From positions 1 through 59,229 of the forward strand of contig CAZTCJ010000015.1 in the NCBI GenBank assembly GCA_964612085.1: a stretch of 59,229 nt of DNA, in the 5' to 3' direction. Source of the DNA: CAZTCJ01 sp964612085. GTDB taxonomy: Bacteria; Pseudomonadota; Alphaproteobacteria; JAJFIK01. Both the position numbers and the translations under genes were made by a program. The notes beneath the pieces were generated by a model, which was given only the letters and a program-made list of their open reading frames with translations, was not told the DNA's origin and searched no databases. Below are positions 8,608 through 16,384 of the stretch, piece by piece (position 1 is the first letter of the stretch; each line of letters starts with the position of its first letter).

Positions 8608-8934
8608 ATGGCACACAAAGCAACCATGATCTCGATTGTGACGGAGAAAATCATTCAGGATCAGATCACAAAGCTGGTCGAGGAGGCGGGCGCCACGGGC
8701 TACACGGTTCTGGCGGGCGGCGGCAAGGGCAGCCACGGCGTGCGCTCGTCCGACGGCGCCTCGGTGGTCAGCGCTTTCTCGAACGTCAAAATCGAGGTGT
8801 TGACATCCGACCGCGCCATGGCCGAGGCCATTGCCGATGACATTGCCGCCAAATTTTTCGACAATTTCGCGGGCATCATTTATCTGCATGAGGTCGAAGT
8901 CCTGCGCCCGCACAAGTTCCAATCGAAACGCTAG
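8608..8934 (+). CDS. sbtB: SbtB-type PII-like regulator of SbtA
   Basis: 108 residues with the ferredoxin-like PII fold. The T-loop region lies around GGGKGSHGVRSS (about residues 38-49) and the IKIEVLTSDRAMAEAIADDI-like second half matches PII topology. SbtB trimers bind adenyl nucleotides such as cAMP, AMP and ADP and plug SbtA from the cytoplasm. A strong GGAGG stands 6 bases upstream of the ATG. The C-terminus ends RPHKFQSKR and lacks the CGPxGC redox-sensitive loop of many cyanobacterial SbtB proteins. It lies immediately downstream of sbtA, so the partner is clear. Confidence 0.87.
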   Translation: MAHKATMISIVTEKIIQDQITKLVEEAGATGYTVLAGGGKGSHGVRSSDGASVVSAFSNVKIEVLTSDRAMAEAIADDIAAKFFDNFAGIIYLHEVEVLRPHKFQSKR

Positions 8935-8975
8935 AGATGGAGCCGCTGCGGCGCCTTGAAACGAGTTGAGGTCCC

Positions 8976-9860
8976 ATGACAGATCCGGGCCCGTCCCCTG
9001 AAGCCGATCATCCTTACAAGGGGAAAAAAGCCGTGCTGGCAACCATGCACGGCAAGGAACAGGCGATTGCTCCGCCCCTCTTGTCGATCCTTGGGCTGAG
9101 CACCGTCGTCCCCGAGCCGCTCGACACGGACCGGCTCGGCACCTTTACAGGCGACGTGGAGCGGCCCGGTCCCATGTTGGAGACGGCGATCGCCAAGGCC
9201 CGGGCCGGCATGGAGATCGCGGGCAGCAAACTGGGGCTTGCTAGCGAAGGCAGTTATGGTCCGCACCCGCATATTCCCTTTATCCCGGCAGGGGTCGAAC
9301 TTCTTGTTCTTGTCGATGACGCGCGCGGGCTGGTGCTCTCGGAGCATCTGCTTGATGACAAAACCAACTACGCCCATGAGGTCGTGAAGCCGGGGGGCGA
9401 CCTGCAGGCCTTCCTCAAACGGGCGCGCTTTCCCGATCACGCCCTGATCGTGAAGCCCAACACGCCCCGCCGGAAAAACGGACCGATCCGCAAAGGTCTG
9501 CAGTCTGAAAGAGATCTGGCGGACGCGATTGCAGAATGCAGCAAGGCCTCGCGCGACAAATCCGCCATGGTCCAGACCGATATGCGGGCGCATTTCAATC
9601 CCACGCGCATGGCAACGCTCAACCGTTTGGCGGAACAGCTTGCCCGGCGTCTGACCTGTCTGTGTCCGGAGTGCGGAACGCCGGGCTTCGGGATCGTGGA
9701 TGTGCAAAAAGGCTTGCCCTGCGGCCTGTGCGGCACCCCCAGCACCGTGATGAAATCGGAAATCTGGGGATGCGCCGCATGCGACTACAAAGAACACCGC
9801 ATTCCGCCGGACCGTCCGGAGTACGCGGACCCGCAATGGTGCAGTCTCTGCAATCCGTAA
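8976..9860 (+). CDS. DUF6671 protein with C-terminal zinc ribbons, third gene of the sbtAB module
   Basis: 294 residues of unknown function. The N-terminal two thirds are an alpha/beta domain with conserved-looking motifs KKAVLATMHGKEQAIAPPL, LGTFTGDVER and ASEGSYGPHP. The C-terminal 80 residues contain four Cys pairs (CPEC, CGLC, CAAC, CSLC), consistent with two zinc-binding knuckles. It starts 41 bases after sbtB on the same strand, so co-transcription is likely. The acidic and His-rich motifs (SEGSYGPHPHIPF) could be a hydrolase or nucleotide-binding site; that is inference. No signal peptide or membrane segment is present, so it is probably cytoplasmic with SbtB. Confidence 0.75.
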   Translation: MTDPGPSPEADHPYKGKKAVLATMHGKEQAIAPPLLSILGLSTVVPEPLDTDRLGTFTGDVERPGPMLETAIAKARAGMEIAGSKLGLASEGSYGPHPHIPFIPAGVELLVLVDDARGLVLSEHLLDDKTNYAHEVVKPGGDLQAFLKRARFPDHALIVKPNTPRRKNGPIRKGLQSERDLADAIAECSKASRDKSAMVQTDMRAHFNPTRMATLNRLAEQLARRLTCLCPECGTPGFGIVDVQKGLPCGLCGTPSTVMKSEIWGCAACDYKEHRIPPDRPEYADPQWCSLCNP

Positions 9861-10134
9861 GCGGATAAAACCGGACCGCTTGGCGCACCCGTTAACGCAA
9901 TCGAAGGCCTTCCCGCCGAGCTTTGAGGGACCCGGTGCGGCCTAGGGCTTGACCCGCGCCCTGCCCTGTCTCAGGTCCGGAAGGTACGCGGCCACGGGTC
10001 CGAAACGGGGCTCACACGATTGGCTCAAACGCTATTCTAAACCCTAGCCTCAGACCTTTCATCCCGATAGTGTTGACCTATGAGGACGGGGCTTTGGCCC
10101 GAAACGGACTGGCAGCAAGGGGCAGATTTGGTCT

Positions 10135-11367
10135 ATGGGGGATGATTTCGAGGAAAGCGGCGACAAAATCGGTCTGACGTCCTTCTGGCGCAAGCTTTTC
10201 CGGCGTTCCCTCCCTCCAGCCGACATCAAAATGGATACTCAGACAAGCGACCGTCACCCCTTCGTCGATGCCTTGCTGCAGAAACGGCAGATCGAAGCGG
10301 ACTGGAACCTGACCGGCGGCCTGCAGGACCGCGCCTTCCCGCTGATCGAGCCCGGCGCGGCCACGTTCCTGTGGCACGGCACGGCCGATACGGTCTGGCT
10401 GCGCCATTTCCTGTCGCTGCCCACGAACGGCTTTCCCTTCGAGCCCCTGGTCGGCAATTATCTCTGGCACCTGCGGCTCACAGTACCGGACGGCGCGCGC
10501 TTTGAATACAAGATCGATATCGGGCGCGACGGCACCGGCGAGTGGGTGACGGATCCGCTCAACCCGCGCCTGGCGACCGATCCTTTCGGCGGCAATTCGG
10601 TCTGCGAGGCCTATGGCTACCAACAGCCCGACTGGACGCGGAAAAATCCGGATGTGCCGGAAGGCCGGGCCGAGCGCTTTTCCCTTGAAAGCGCCGCCTT
10701 CGGAGAAAAGCGCGATCTCGGTATCTATCTGCCTGCTGATTATAAGAAGGGCCAGACCTATCCCGTCCTCGTGTTCCATGACGGCTTCGACTATGTCAAT
10801 CATGCATCGCTGCTGCCGATCCTCAACAATCTGATCCACCGGGGCGACCTGCCGCCCTTGATCGCCGTGCTGACGCAATCGCCGGACCGGCCCGCCGAAT
10901 ATATCGATGATCCGCGCCATGGGAGGTTCATCTGCGACGAAGCTTTGCCCGCGATTGAAAGCCGTTATGGCATCAACCTGGATCCGCGCCACCGGATCCT
11001 GATCGGCGCCAGCCTGGGCGCCGTCGCCGCCCTGTCCCTGGCGGCGCAGTTCACGCAGAAATTCAGCGGCGTCGTGCTTCAGTCGGGCTCCTTCATTTTC
11101 GACCGGCGGCTGCTTGAGAGCCGTGGCGAGGTCTTCGCCCGCGTCTCGGCCTTTGTCGACAGTCTGCATGAAGACAAATGCATCCTGCACCGGGCTTTCG
11201 TGACATGCGGACGGTATGAGGCGCTCATCACCGAGAACCGCCGGCTCTCCGCTTTCCTGAAGAAGAGCGGTGTGGTGACACGCTTTATGGAAACTCTGGA
11301 CGCGCATCACTGGCAGAACTGGCGCAACCAGTTACGTGCCGGGCTCATGTGGTGTTTCCAGGACTAG
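10135..11367 (+). CDS. Fes-like alpha/beta-hydrolase (enterochelin-esterase family), first gene of the ATP-grasp cluster
   Basis: 410 residues. The N-terminal half (about 60-190) resembles the immunoglobulin-like/CBM48-type domain of enterochelin esterases (LWHGTADTVWLRHFLSLPTN, WHLRLTVPDG, DPLNPRLATDPFGGNSVCEA). The C-terminal esterase-D fold has YPVLVFHDGFDYVN, the nucleophile elbow GASLGAVAAL, and a likely catalytic His in LDAHHWQNWRNQL. No secretion signal, so probably cytoplasmic. The start is uncertain: an in-frame ATG at 10231 also precedes the conserved part, and neither has an ideal ribosome binding site. It is followed by ATP-grasp, esterase and ATP-grasp genes, which suggests it hydrolyses or transfers an ester made by the pathway rather than a siderophore. 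Confidence 0.82.
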   Translation: MGDDFEESGDKIGLTSFWRKLFRRSLPPADIKMDTQTSDRHPFVDALLQKRQIEADWNLTGGLQDRAFPLIEPGAATFLWHGTADTVWLRHFLSLPTNGFPFEPLVGNYLWHLRLTVPDGARFEYKIDIGRDGTGEWVTDPLNPRLATDPFGGNSVCEAYGYQQPDWTRKNPDVPEGRAERFSLESAAFGEKRDLGIYLPADYKKGQTYPVLVFHDGFDYVNHASLLPILNNLIHRGDLPPLIAVLTQSPDRPAEYIDDPRHGRFICDEALPAIESRYGINLDPRHRILIGASLGAVAALSLAAQFTQKFSGVVLQSGSFIFDRRLLESRGEVFARVSAFVDSLHEDKCILHRAFVTCGRYEALITENRRLSAFLKKSGVVTRFMETLDAHHWQNWRNQLRAGLMWCFQD

Positions 11368-11439
11368 ACGACGCCCGCTCCCGCGAAAGCGCTATCTTGC
11401 GTTGAACGGGCTTCCTGGCGGGGCATGAAGGAGAACAAC

Positions 11440-12684
11440 ATGGTGGATCGCACACGAACCATCGGCCTTTCCCTGGGTGCCGACATCTGCTGGCCGATCT
11501 GCTATGAGACTTTGATGCGCCAGCTCGATCTGGCGATTCCCTGGGACGGCGACACCTTGCGCTTCCATGTGGAGCGCGTCACCATCGAGCCCTTCAGCCT
11601 GCAACAGCCCAGCCATTACGACGTGGTGATCGATCGCCTGACGCACTGGTACAATCCCAGCCGCGAATGGATCAAGAAGGCGATCATCCTGAACGATCTT
11701 TATGTCTATAACAATCCGTGGTCGCTGCAGTCGAACGAGAAGCAGACAAGCTATTGCGGCATGATGCGGCTCGGCCTGCCGGTGCCTGAGACCTGGATGA
11801 TCCCGCCTAAGGCCTATAATCATACCGCCGATCTGGAGCCGACCCTTCGTCAGTATGCCCGCTATTTCGATCTGGGCGAGGTCGGTGCGAAGATCGGCTA
11901 TCCCTTGTTCATGAAACCTTATGACGGCGGCGGCTGGCGGGGCGTCAACCGGATCGATAACGAGCACGCCCTGCGCCAGGCCTATGAGGAAAGCGGCACG
12001 CTGGTCATGAACCTCCAGGCGGGCGTGGTGCCGCACGATTATTTCGTCCGGTGCCTGGGGCTTGGGCCGCAGATGCGCTGCGTCAACTATGATCCGGGCG
12101 CGCCGCTGCACGACCGCTACCGCATGGATTATAATTTTCTCGATGAGGACAATCGTTCCGTCCTCGAAGACATGACCATGACGATCAACGCCTTTTTCGG
12201 CTGGGACTTCAATTCCTGCGAAGCGCTCCGGAAGGACTGGGTGTGGTATCCGATCGATTTCGCCAATGCGTGTCCGGACAGTCAGGTCACGTCGCTGCAT
12301 TTCCACTTCCCGTGGTTGATCAAGGCCAATATCCGCTGGTCGGTGTTTTGCGCCGCGACCAGGCGCAAAATGCGCATGACCCTGGACTGGGAACCGTTTT
12401 TCCGGATCGCGGAACAGGAGCACGTGGCGCCGCGCGACAAGCTGCGCGCCTATGCCCAGATTGCCCATGAACGTTTCGAGACCGAACGGTTCGAAGAGTT
12501 CTGCGCCACCCATCTTGCTCATCTGGACGATGTGGCGGATACGTTCTTCCGCTCCGACATCGCCCATGACGCGGTCCGCCAGAAAGTGACGGCGCTCTTC
12601 CCCGCCCATGAGGTGGATGCCTTCACCGAATTATTCTGGAACCGCATCCAGGCCGGGATCGCAGCAGAAAGGCAGGCGGTATGA
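11440..12684 (+). CDS. ATP-grasp family ligase, first of two
   Basis: 414 residues. Recognisable ATP-grasp elements are the nucleotide-binding lysine strand YPLFMKPYDGGGWRGVNRI (about residues 155-175), the downstream VMNLQAGVVPHDYFVRCLGLG strand, and the acidic metal-binding region near FGWDFNSCEALRKDWVWYPI. The N-terminal domain (SLGADICWPICYETLMRQLD) is the pre-ATP-grasp fold. These enzymes activate a carboxylate as an acyl-phosphate and join it to an amine or thiol. The start at 11440 is chosen because AAGGAG stands 8 bases upstream; an ATG 15 bases earlier overlaps that site. The 3' end overlaps the next gene by ATGA, so the two are translationally coupled. Substrates unknown. Confidence 0.83.
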   Translation: MVDRTRTIGLSLGADICWPICYETLMRQLDLAIPWDGDTLRFHVERVTIEPFSLQQPSHYDVVIDRLTHWYNPSREWIKKAIILNDLYVYNNPWSLQSNEKQTSYCGMMRLGLPVPETWMIPPKAYNHTADLEPTLRQYARYFDLGEVGAKIGYPLFMKPYDGGGWRGVNRIDNEHALRQAYEESGTLVMNLQAGVVPHDYFVRCLGLGPQMRCVNYDPGAPLHDRYRMDYNFLDEDNRSVLEDMTMTINAFFGWDFNSCEALRKDWVWYPIDFANACPDSQVTSLHFHFPWLIKANIRWSVFCAATRRKMRMTLDWEPFFRIAEQEHVAPRDKLRAYAQIAHERFETERFEEFCATHLAHLDDVADTFFRSDIAHDAVRQKVTALFPAHEVDAFTELFWNRIQAGIAAERQAV

Positions 12685-13409
12685 GAGAGGTGACAAGCTG
12701 GTTTTCGCCACGGGTCGAACGCGAGGTCACGGTCGCGCGCTGGGGCCATTGGGGCACGCCGGTGCTGGTCTTCCCGACCGCCGGCGGCGATGCGCTGGAA
12801 ATCGAGCGCATGCAGATGATCCATGCCCTGTGGCCCATGATCGAGGCTGGACGGATCAAGGTTTATTCCGTGGACAGCATCGCCGGGCGCGCCTGGGCCG
12901 AGAACCATCCGTCCGACTACTGTGCGCTTTTGCAGAACCGGTTCGACGCCTGCATCGCCGAGGAAGTGGTCCCCGCCATCCGAACCGATTGCAAGAATCC
13001 GTCCGCCGAAATCATCACGGCGGGCGCCTCGATCGGTGCATTCAATGCCTTGGCCTCCCTGTGCCGCCACCCGGACCTGTTCAAAATCGCCATCGCCATG
13101 TCCGGGACCTTCGATCTGGAACGCCTGTTCGAGTTTCGCGGCAATACGGACTTTTATTTCGCCTCGCCGCTCCAGTTCGTGCCCAACCTGCCGGACGGGC
13201 TCCAGCTTCATCTGCTGCGCCAGCGTTTCGCGCTTCTGACCTTCGGCCAGGGCCGCTGGGAGGACCCTCAGGAATCCTGGCGCATGGCCGATGCCCTGGG
13301 CGGCAAAGGCATCCCAAACCGGGTCGATGCCTGGGGCCATGAATGGGATCACACCTGGCCCACCTGGCGGCATATGCTGCCCCACTATCTGGAAGAATTC
13401 ACCGCGTGA
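12681..13409 (+). CDS. Alpha/beta-hydrolase esterase, second of two in the ATP-grasp cluster
   Basis: 242 residues, a single esterase-D-like domain. It shows VTVARWGHWGTPVLVFPTAGG near the N-terminus, the nucleophile elbow GASIGAFNALASL at about residues 113-125, and a His-rich end (WGHEWDHTWPTWRHMLPHYL) that supplies the catalytic His. No signal peptide. It overlaps the upstream ATP-grasp gene by four bases and is followed after 40 bases by the second ATP-grasp. It has no CBM48-like N-terminal domain, unlike the first esterase. Confidence 0.83.
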   Translation: MREVTSWFSPRVEREVTVARWGHWGTPVLVFPTAGGDALEIERMQMIHALWPMIEAGRIKVYSVDSIAGRAWAENHPSDYCALLQNRFDACIAEEVVPAIRTDCKNPSAEIITAGASIGAFNALASLCRHPDLFKIAIAMSGTFDLERLFEFRGNTDFYFASPLQFVPNLPDGLQLHLLRQRFALLTFGQGRWEDPQESWRMADALGGKGIPNRVDAWGHEWDHTWPTWRHMLPHYLEEFTA

Positions 13410-13449
13410 CGGGGCATCGTTCCGTTGCCTGGGATTGGGAGGCGATCCG

Positions 13450-14670
13450 ATGAACGTGATTTTCCTTGAGCCCGCCTTTCCGGACAATCAGCGGGAATTC
13501 GTCCGGGCCCTGCACAGTACCGGTTGCCGGGTCACCGGGATCGGCGAGCGGCCCGCCGACTGGCTGGACGATGAACTGAAATACTGGTTGTCGGGCTACG
13601 AACAAGTTCATTCGGTCACCGACGATAACGCCGTGATCGCGGCTGTCCGCCGGGTTCAGGCGCGCGAATGGGTCGACCGTCTGGAGGCCGCCGTCGAGGC
13701 CCATGTCATGACCGCCGCGCGGGTGCGCGAAGCCACCAACATTCCGGGCCTGTCGGCGCGCACGGCCTGGCTGTGCCGCGACAAGGCGGCCATGAAGGAC
13801 GTGCTGCGGCGCGCCGGGGTGCCCTGCGCCGCCTCGGCCGGGGTCTCGAGCCTGGCGGAAGCCCGGGAATTCGCCCAGGCCGTGGGCTTTCCGCTAATCG
13901 TCAAGCCGCGCGCCGCCGCCGGGGCGTCCGGCACCCACCGGGCCGATACGGCCGACCAGCTCAACCATATCCTGCACGCCACGGGCGTCGCGGACGGGGC
14001 CTCCGCCGTCATCGAGGAATTCATCGAAGGCCATGAAGGCTTCTACGACACCCTGACCGTCAACGGCCAGGTCCGGCACGATTTCATCAATCACTATTAC
14101 CCCAATGTTCTGGAGGCCATGCGCACCCGCTGGATCAGCCCCCAGATCGTCTGTACCAATCGCATGGACTCGCCCGGCTACCAGGAAATCTATGAGATGG
14201 GCCGGCGGGTGATCGAGGTCTTAGGCATCACCACCGCGCCGACCCATATGGAATGGTTCTTCGGGTCCAAGGGCTTGAAGTTTTCCGAGATCGGCGCACG
14301 GCCGCCCGGCGTCGGCCACTGGAATGTCTATTGCTATGCCAATGAGTTCGACATTTTCCGGGAATGGGCCCTTGCCGTCACCCACGGACACACGGAAGCC
14401 CGGCCCTCGCGCCGCTATTCCTGCGGCATCATCGCCTTGCGGCCGGACCGCGACGGGGTGATTTCCCATTACGACGGGGCCGACGAGATCTGGCACCGGT
14501 TCGGCGAAAACATCTGTGCCCAGCATTTCCCCTCACCCGGCACGCCTACCCAAGGGGTCGAAGCGGGCTATATGGCCAATGCGTGGATGCATGTGCGCCA
14601 TCCCGATTACGATACGCTGCGCGACATCCTCAATACGATCGGGCGGACGATCCAGGTCCGCGCCCGCTGA
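13450..14670 (+). CDS. ATP-grasp family ligase, second of two (carbamoyl-phosphate-synthase/PurK-like)
   Basis: 406 residues. Classical ATP-grasp layout: a pre-ATP-grasp Rossmann-like domain (MNVIFLEPAFPDNQREFVRA), a lid and glycine-rich strand with FPLIVKPRAAAGASGTHRAD (about 148-168), VIEEFIEGHEGFYDTLTVNG, and the metal-binding FSEIGARPPGVGHW with Glu and Arg (about 281-294). This is closer to the amino-acid/dipeptide ligase type than the first ATP-grasp in the run. A good GGGAGG precedes the ATG at 13450. It sits between the second esterase and tspO, 17 bases before the latter. Likely forms an amide bond to an amino acid or amine; product unknown. Confidence 0.86.
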   Translation: MNVIFLEPAFPDNQREFVRALHSTGCRVTGIGERPADWLDDELKYWLSGYEQVHSVTDDNAVIAAVRRVQAREWVDRLEAAVEAHVMTAARVREATNIPGLSARTAWLCRDKAAMKDVLRRAGVPCAASAGVSSLAEAREFAQAVGFPLIVKPRAAAGASGTHRADTADQLNHILHATGVADGASAVIEEFIEGHEGFYDTLTVNGQVRHDFINHYYPNVLEAMRTRWISPQIVCTNRMDSPGYQEIYEMGRRVIEVLGITTAPTHMEWFFGSKGLKFSEIGARPPGVGHWNVYCYANEFDIFREWALAVTHGHTEARPSRRYSCGIIALRPDRDGVISHYDGADEIWHRFGENICAQHFPSPGTPTQGVEAGYMANAWMHVRHPDYDTLRDILNTIGRTIQVRAR

Positions 14671-14687
14671 CCCGAAGGACATGACCC

Positions 14688-15170
14688 ATGACCTTGGATT
14701 CCCTGCTCGCCCTGGCGGGTTTTCTGATCGTTAACTTCGCCGCCGCCTCCTCGGGCGCGGTGTTCCGTCCTGGCGACTGGTACGAAGCGCTGCGCAAACC
14801 TGGCTGGACACCGCCCAACTGGGCCTTTCCCGTGGTTTGGAGCGTGCTTTATCTGTTGAACGCGGTATCGGGCTGGCTCGTCTGGCAGTCGTCCGGGCCG
14901 GACGCCTGGCCCGCCCTTGCCGTCTACGCGGTCAGCCTTGTGCTGAACGCCGGCTGGTCCGCCCTGTTTTTCGGGCTCAAGCGTCTCGATTGGGGCCTGG
15001 CCGAAGTTATCGCGCTCTGGGTCTCGATCCTCGCCGTGATCGTGGTGTTCGCTCCGCTCAATCTCACGGCGGCCCTCATCCTCCTGCCCTATCTGGCCTG
15101 GGTGACGCTGGCGGGTGTGCTTAATCTGCGGCTGCTCCAATTGAACGGGCCGCAAGGCATGGCCGGATAA
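14688..15170 (+). CDS. tspO: TspO/MBR tryptophan-rich sensory protein
   Basis: 160 residues, five membrane segments, Trp-rich. Family signatures: DWYEALRKPGWTPPNWAFPV, VVWSVLYLLNAVSGWLVW, and LNAGWSALFFGLKRLDWGLA. TspO binds porphyrins; in Rhodobacter it is an outer-membrane modulator that represses photosynthesis genes in response to oxygen and tetrapyrrole level. Its place in a phototroph 13 kb from bchE fits that role. It starts 17 bases after the second ATP-grasp ligase, so it is probably on the same transcript. Confidence 0.93.
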   Translation: MTLDSLLALAGFLIVNFAAASSGAVFRPGDWYEALRKPGWTPPNWAFPVVWSVLYLLNAVSGWLVWQSSGPDAWPALAVYAVSLVLNAGWSALFFGLKRLDWGLAEVIALWVSILAVIVVFAPLNLTAALILLPYLAWVTLAGVLNLRLLQLNGPQGMAG

Positions 15171-15205
15171 CCGCAGGCTCTGGAAGGCGGCCCCCGGGGC
15201 GCTAC

Positions 15206-15232
15206 CTCTATCAGCAATAAAGGCTGATAGGG
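15206..15232. other. Hairpin between tspO and the DCC-family gene
   Basis: Perfect 8-base arms CTATCAGC (15208-15215) and GCTGATAG (15223-15230) around a 7-base AATAAAG loop, extended by two further pairs. There is no T-tract, so it is not a typical terminator. It ends 14 bases before the start codon of the next gene and flanks its GGAAAG. It may tune translation or stabilise processed mRNA. Confidence 0.5.
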
Positions 15233-15245
15233 AAAGCACGGATCC

Positions 15246-15605
15246 ATGCTGACTGTGTTCTATGACGGCGCCTGCCCCTTGTGTATGCGTGAGATTGCGT
15301 TTTACCAGCGCCGCAAGGGCGCTGAGCGCATCAATTGGGTCGATATCTCCAAGGACGGCCAATTGCCGCCGCAGCTTTCGCGCGAAAAAGCCCTTGCCCG
15401 CTTCCACGTCATGGACGAGGCGGGACACATCCATGACGGCGCCAAGGCTTTCGCCCTTTTGTGGCAATCGCTGCCGGCCTTCAAGGTGATCGGCCATATC
15501 GCGGGGTTCTGGCCGGTCCGGATTATCCTCGATATCGGTTACGAGGTCTTTCTCCGCATACGCCCTTTATTGCCGAGACGGGACTGCGACGATCAGCAGA
15601 AATGA
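15246..15605 (+). CDS. DCC-family thiol-disulfide-like protein (DUF393)
   Basis: 119 residues. The N-terminal motif TVFYDGACPLCMREIAFYQR carries the DxxCPxC (here DGACPLC) redox-type cysteine pair that names the family, in a thioredoxin-like fold. A hydrophobic segment ALLWQSLPAFKVIGHIAGFW follows at about residues 75-95. The biochemical role of the family is not established; members often sit beside membrane or photosynthesis-related genes. It is 75 bases after tspO, likely the last gene of the run. A weak CCGC/GCGG hairpin followed by TTTT at 15611-15626 may terminate it. Confidence 0.85.
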   Translation: MLTVFYDGACPLCMREIAFYQRRKGAERINWVDISKDGQLPPQLSREKALARFHVMDEAGHIHDGAKAFALLWQSLPAFKVIGHIAGFWPVRIILDIGYEVFLRIRPLLPRRDCDDQQK

Positions 15606-15610
15606 AGAGG

Positions 15611-15626
15611 CCGCACGGGCGGTTTT
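15611..15626 (+). terminator. Possible weak terminator after the DCC gene
   Basis: CCGC-ACGG-GCGG followed by TTTT, 5 bases past the stop codon. The four-pair stem is short and extended only by G-U pairs, so this is tentative. Confidence 0.3.
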
Positions 15627-15784
15627 CGACTCTTTAGAGCCTGCGGGCAGAATTTCCTTTCAAAGGCGGCTCCGACAGGCGCGAACGGTCCCATCCATAA
15701 CACTCGTCACTTGGTAAAACCGTCATAATGGCTTAAGCCGGTCGTCCAGGCTGTGAGGGCAAGGCTTAACAAAGGACGAGACGG

Positions 15785-16372
15785 ATGAAAAAGTGGCTCG
15801 CATCCATGGTGACGGCGTTGATCCTGGCCGTGGCCGTTGCGCCGGTGAACGCGGCGGCTCCGGGAGACATCCGTCTGGCCCAGAGCGGATTGACCGTGAA
15901 CGGCGTGCCCATTGACGGCCAGACCCGCACCGCCCTCGCCAATGTTTACGGACCCGTGCCGGACGGCGCCTATTGGTACGATCCCTATTCCGGCCTGTGG
16001 GGCGTGCAAGGCGGCCCGAGCATCGGGCGGATCCTGCCCGGCCTCAATCTTGGCGGCCCCTTGCGGGCCAGCGCGTCCGGCGGCGGCAATGGCGCTTTGA
16101 CCGGCGTCTTCGTGAACGGACGGGAAATCCACCCCCAGGAACTGATGCTGCTGCGCCAACTGTTCGGCTATATCAATCCGGGCCGGTACTGGCTCGGCCC
16201 CACTCTGGTCGGCGGCTATGAAGGCGGCCCGGCCCAGTTCGATCTGCGCGCCTCGGCCCAGGCCGCGGGCGGCTATAACCGCAGCACATTGTTCGGTGGG
16301 CTGATGAGCGACGGGCAGTGCTCAGGGTACCTGCATCCCGGCGGCAGCACGGTCATGACGGGGAACTGCTGA
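15785..16372 (+). CDS. Secreted protein with two VNG...YW...GGP repeats, function unknown
   Basis: 195 residues. A clear Sec signal peptide (KKWLASMVTALILAVAVAPV, cleavage near NAAA). The mature part holds two copies of a roughly 40-residue unit: residues 38-78 (VNGVPID ... GAYWYDPYSGLWGVQGGP) and 110-149 (VNGREIH ... GRYWLGPTLVGGYEGGP), joined by a Gly-rich linker. Two Cys in the last 20 residues may form a disulfide. Similar secreted proteins with VFVNGREIHP occur in other Proteobacteria without a function. It is convergent with the PLP-enzyme gene that ends 13 bases away. Confidence 0.75.
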   Translation: MKKWLASMVTALILAVAVAPVNAAAPGDIRLAQSGLTVNGVPIDGQTRTALANVYGPVPDGAYWYDPYSGLWGVQGGPSIGRILPGLNLGGPLRASASGGGNGALTGVFVNGREIHPQELMLLRQLFGYINPGRYWLGPTLVGGYEGGPAQFDLRASAQAAGGYNRSTLFGGLMSDGQCSGYLHPGGSTVMTGNC

Positions 16373-16384
16373 CGCGGCCGGTTT

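Noticed and set aside
10135..11367. Siderophore utilisation by the Fes-like esterase
   Set aside because: No siderophore receptor, NRPS or iron-box-like site is adjacent; the neighbours are ATP-grasp ligases.
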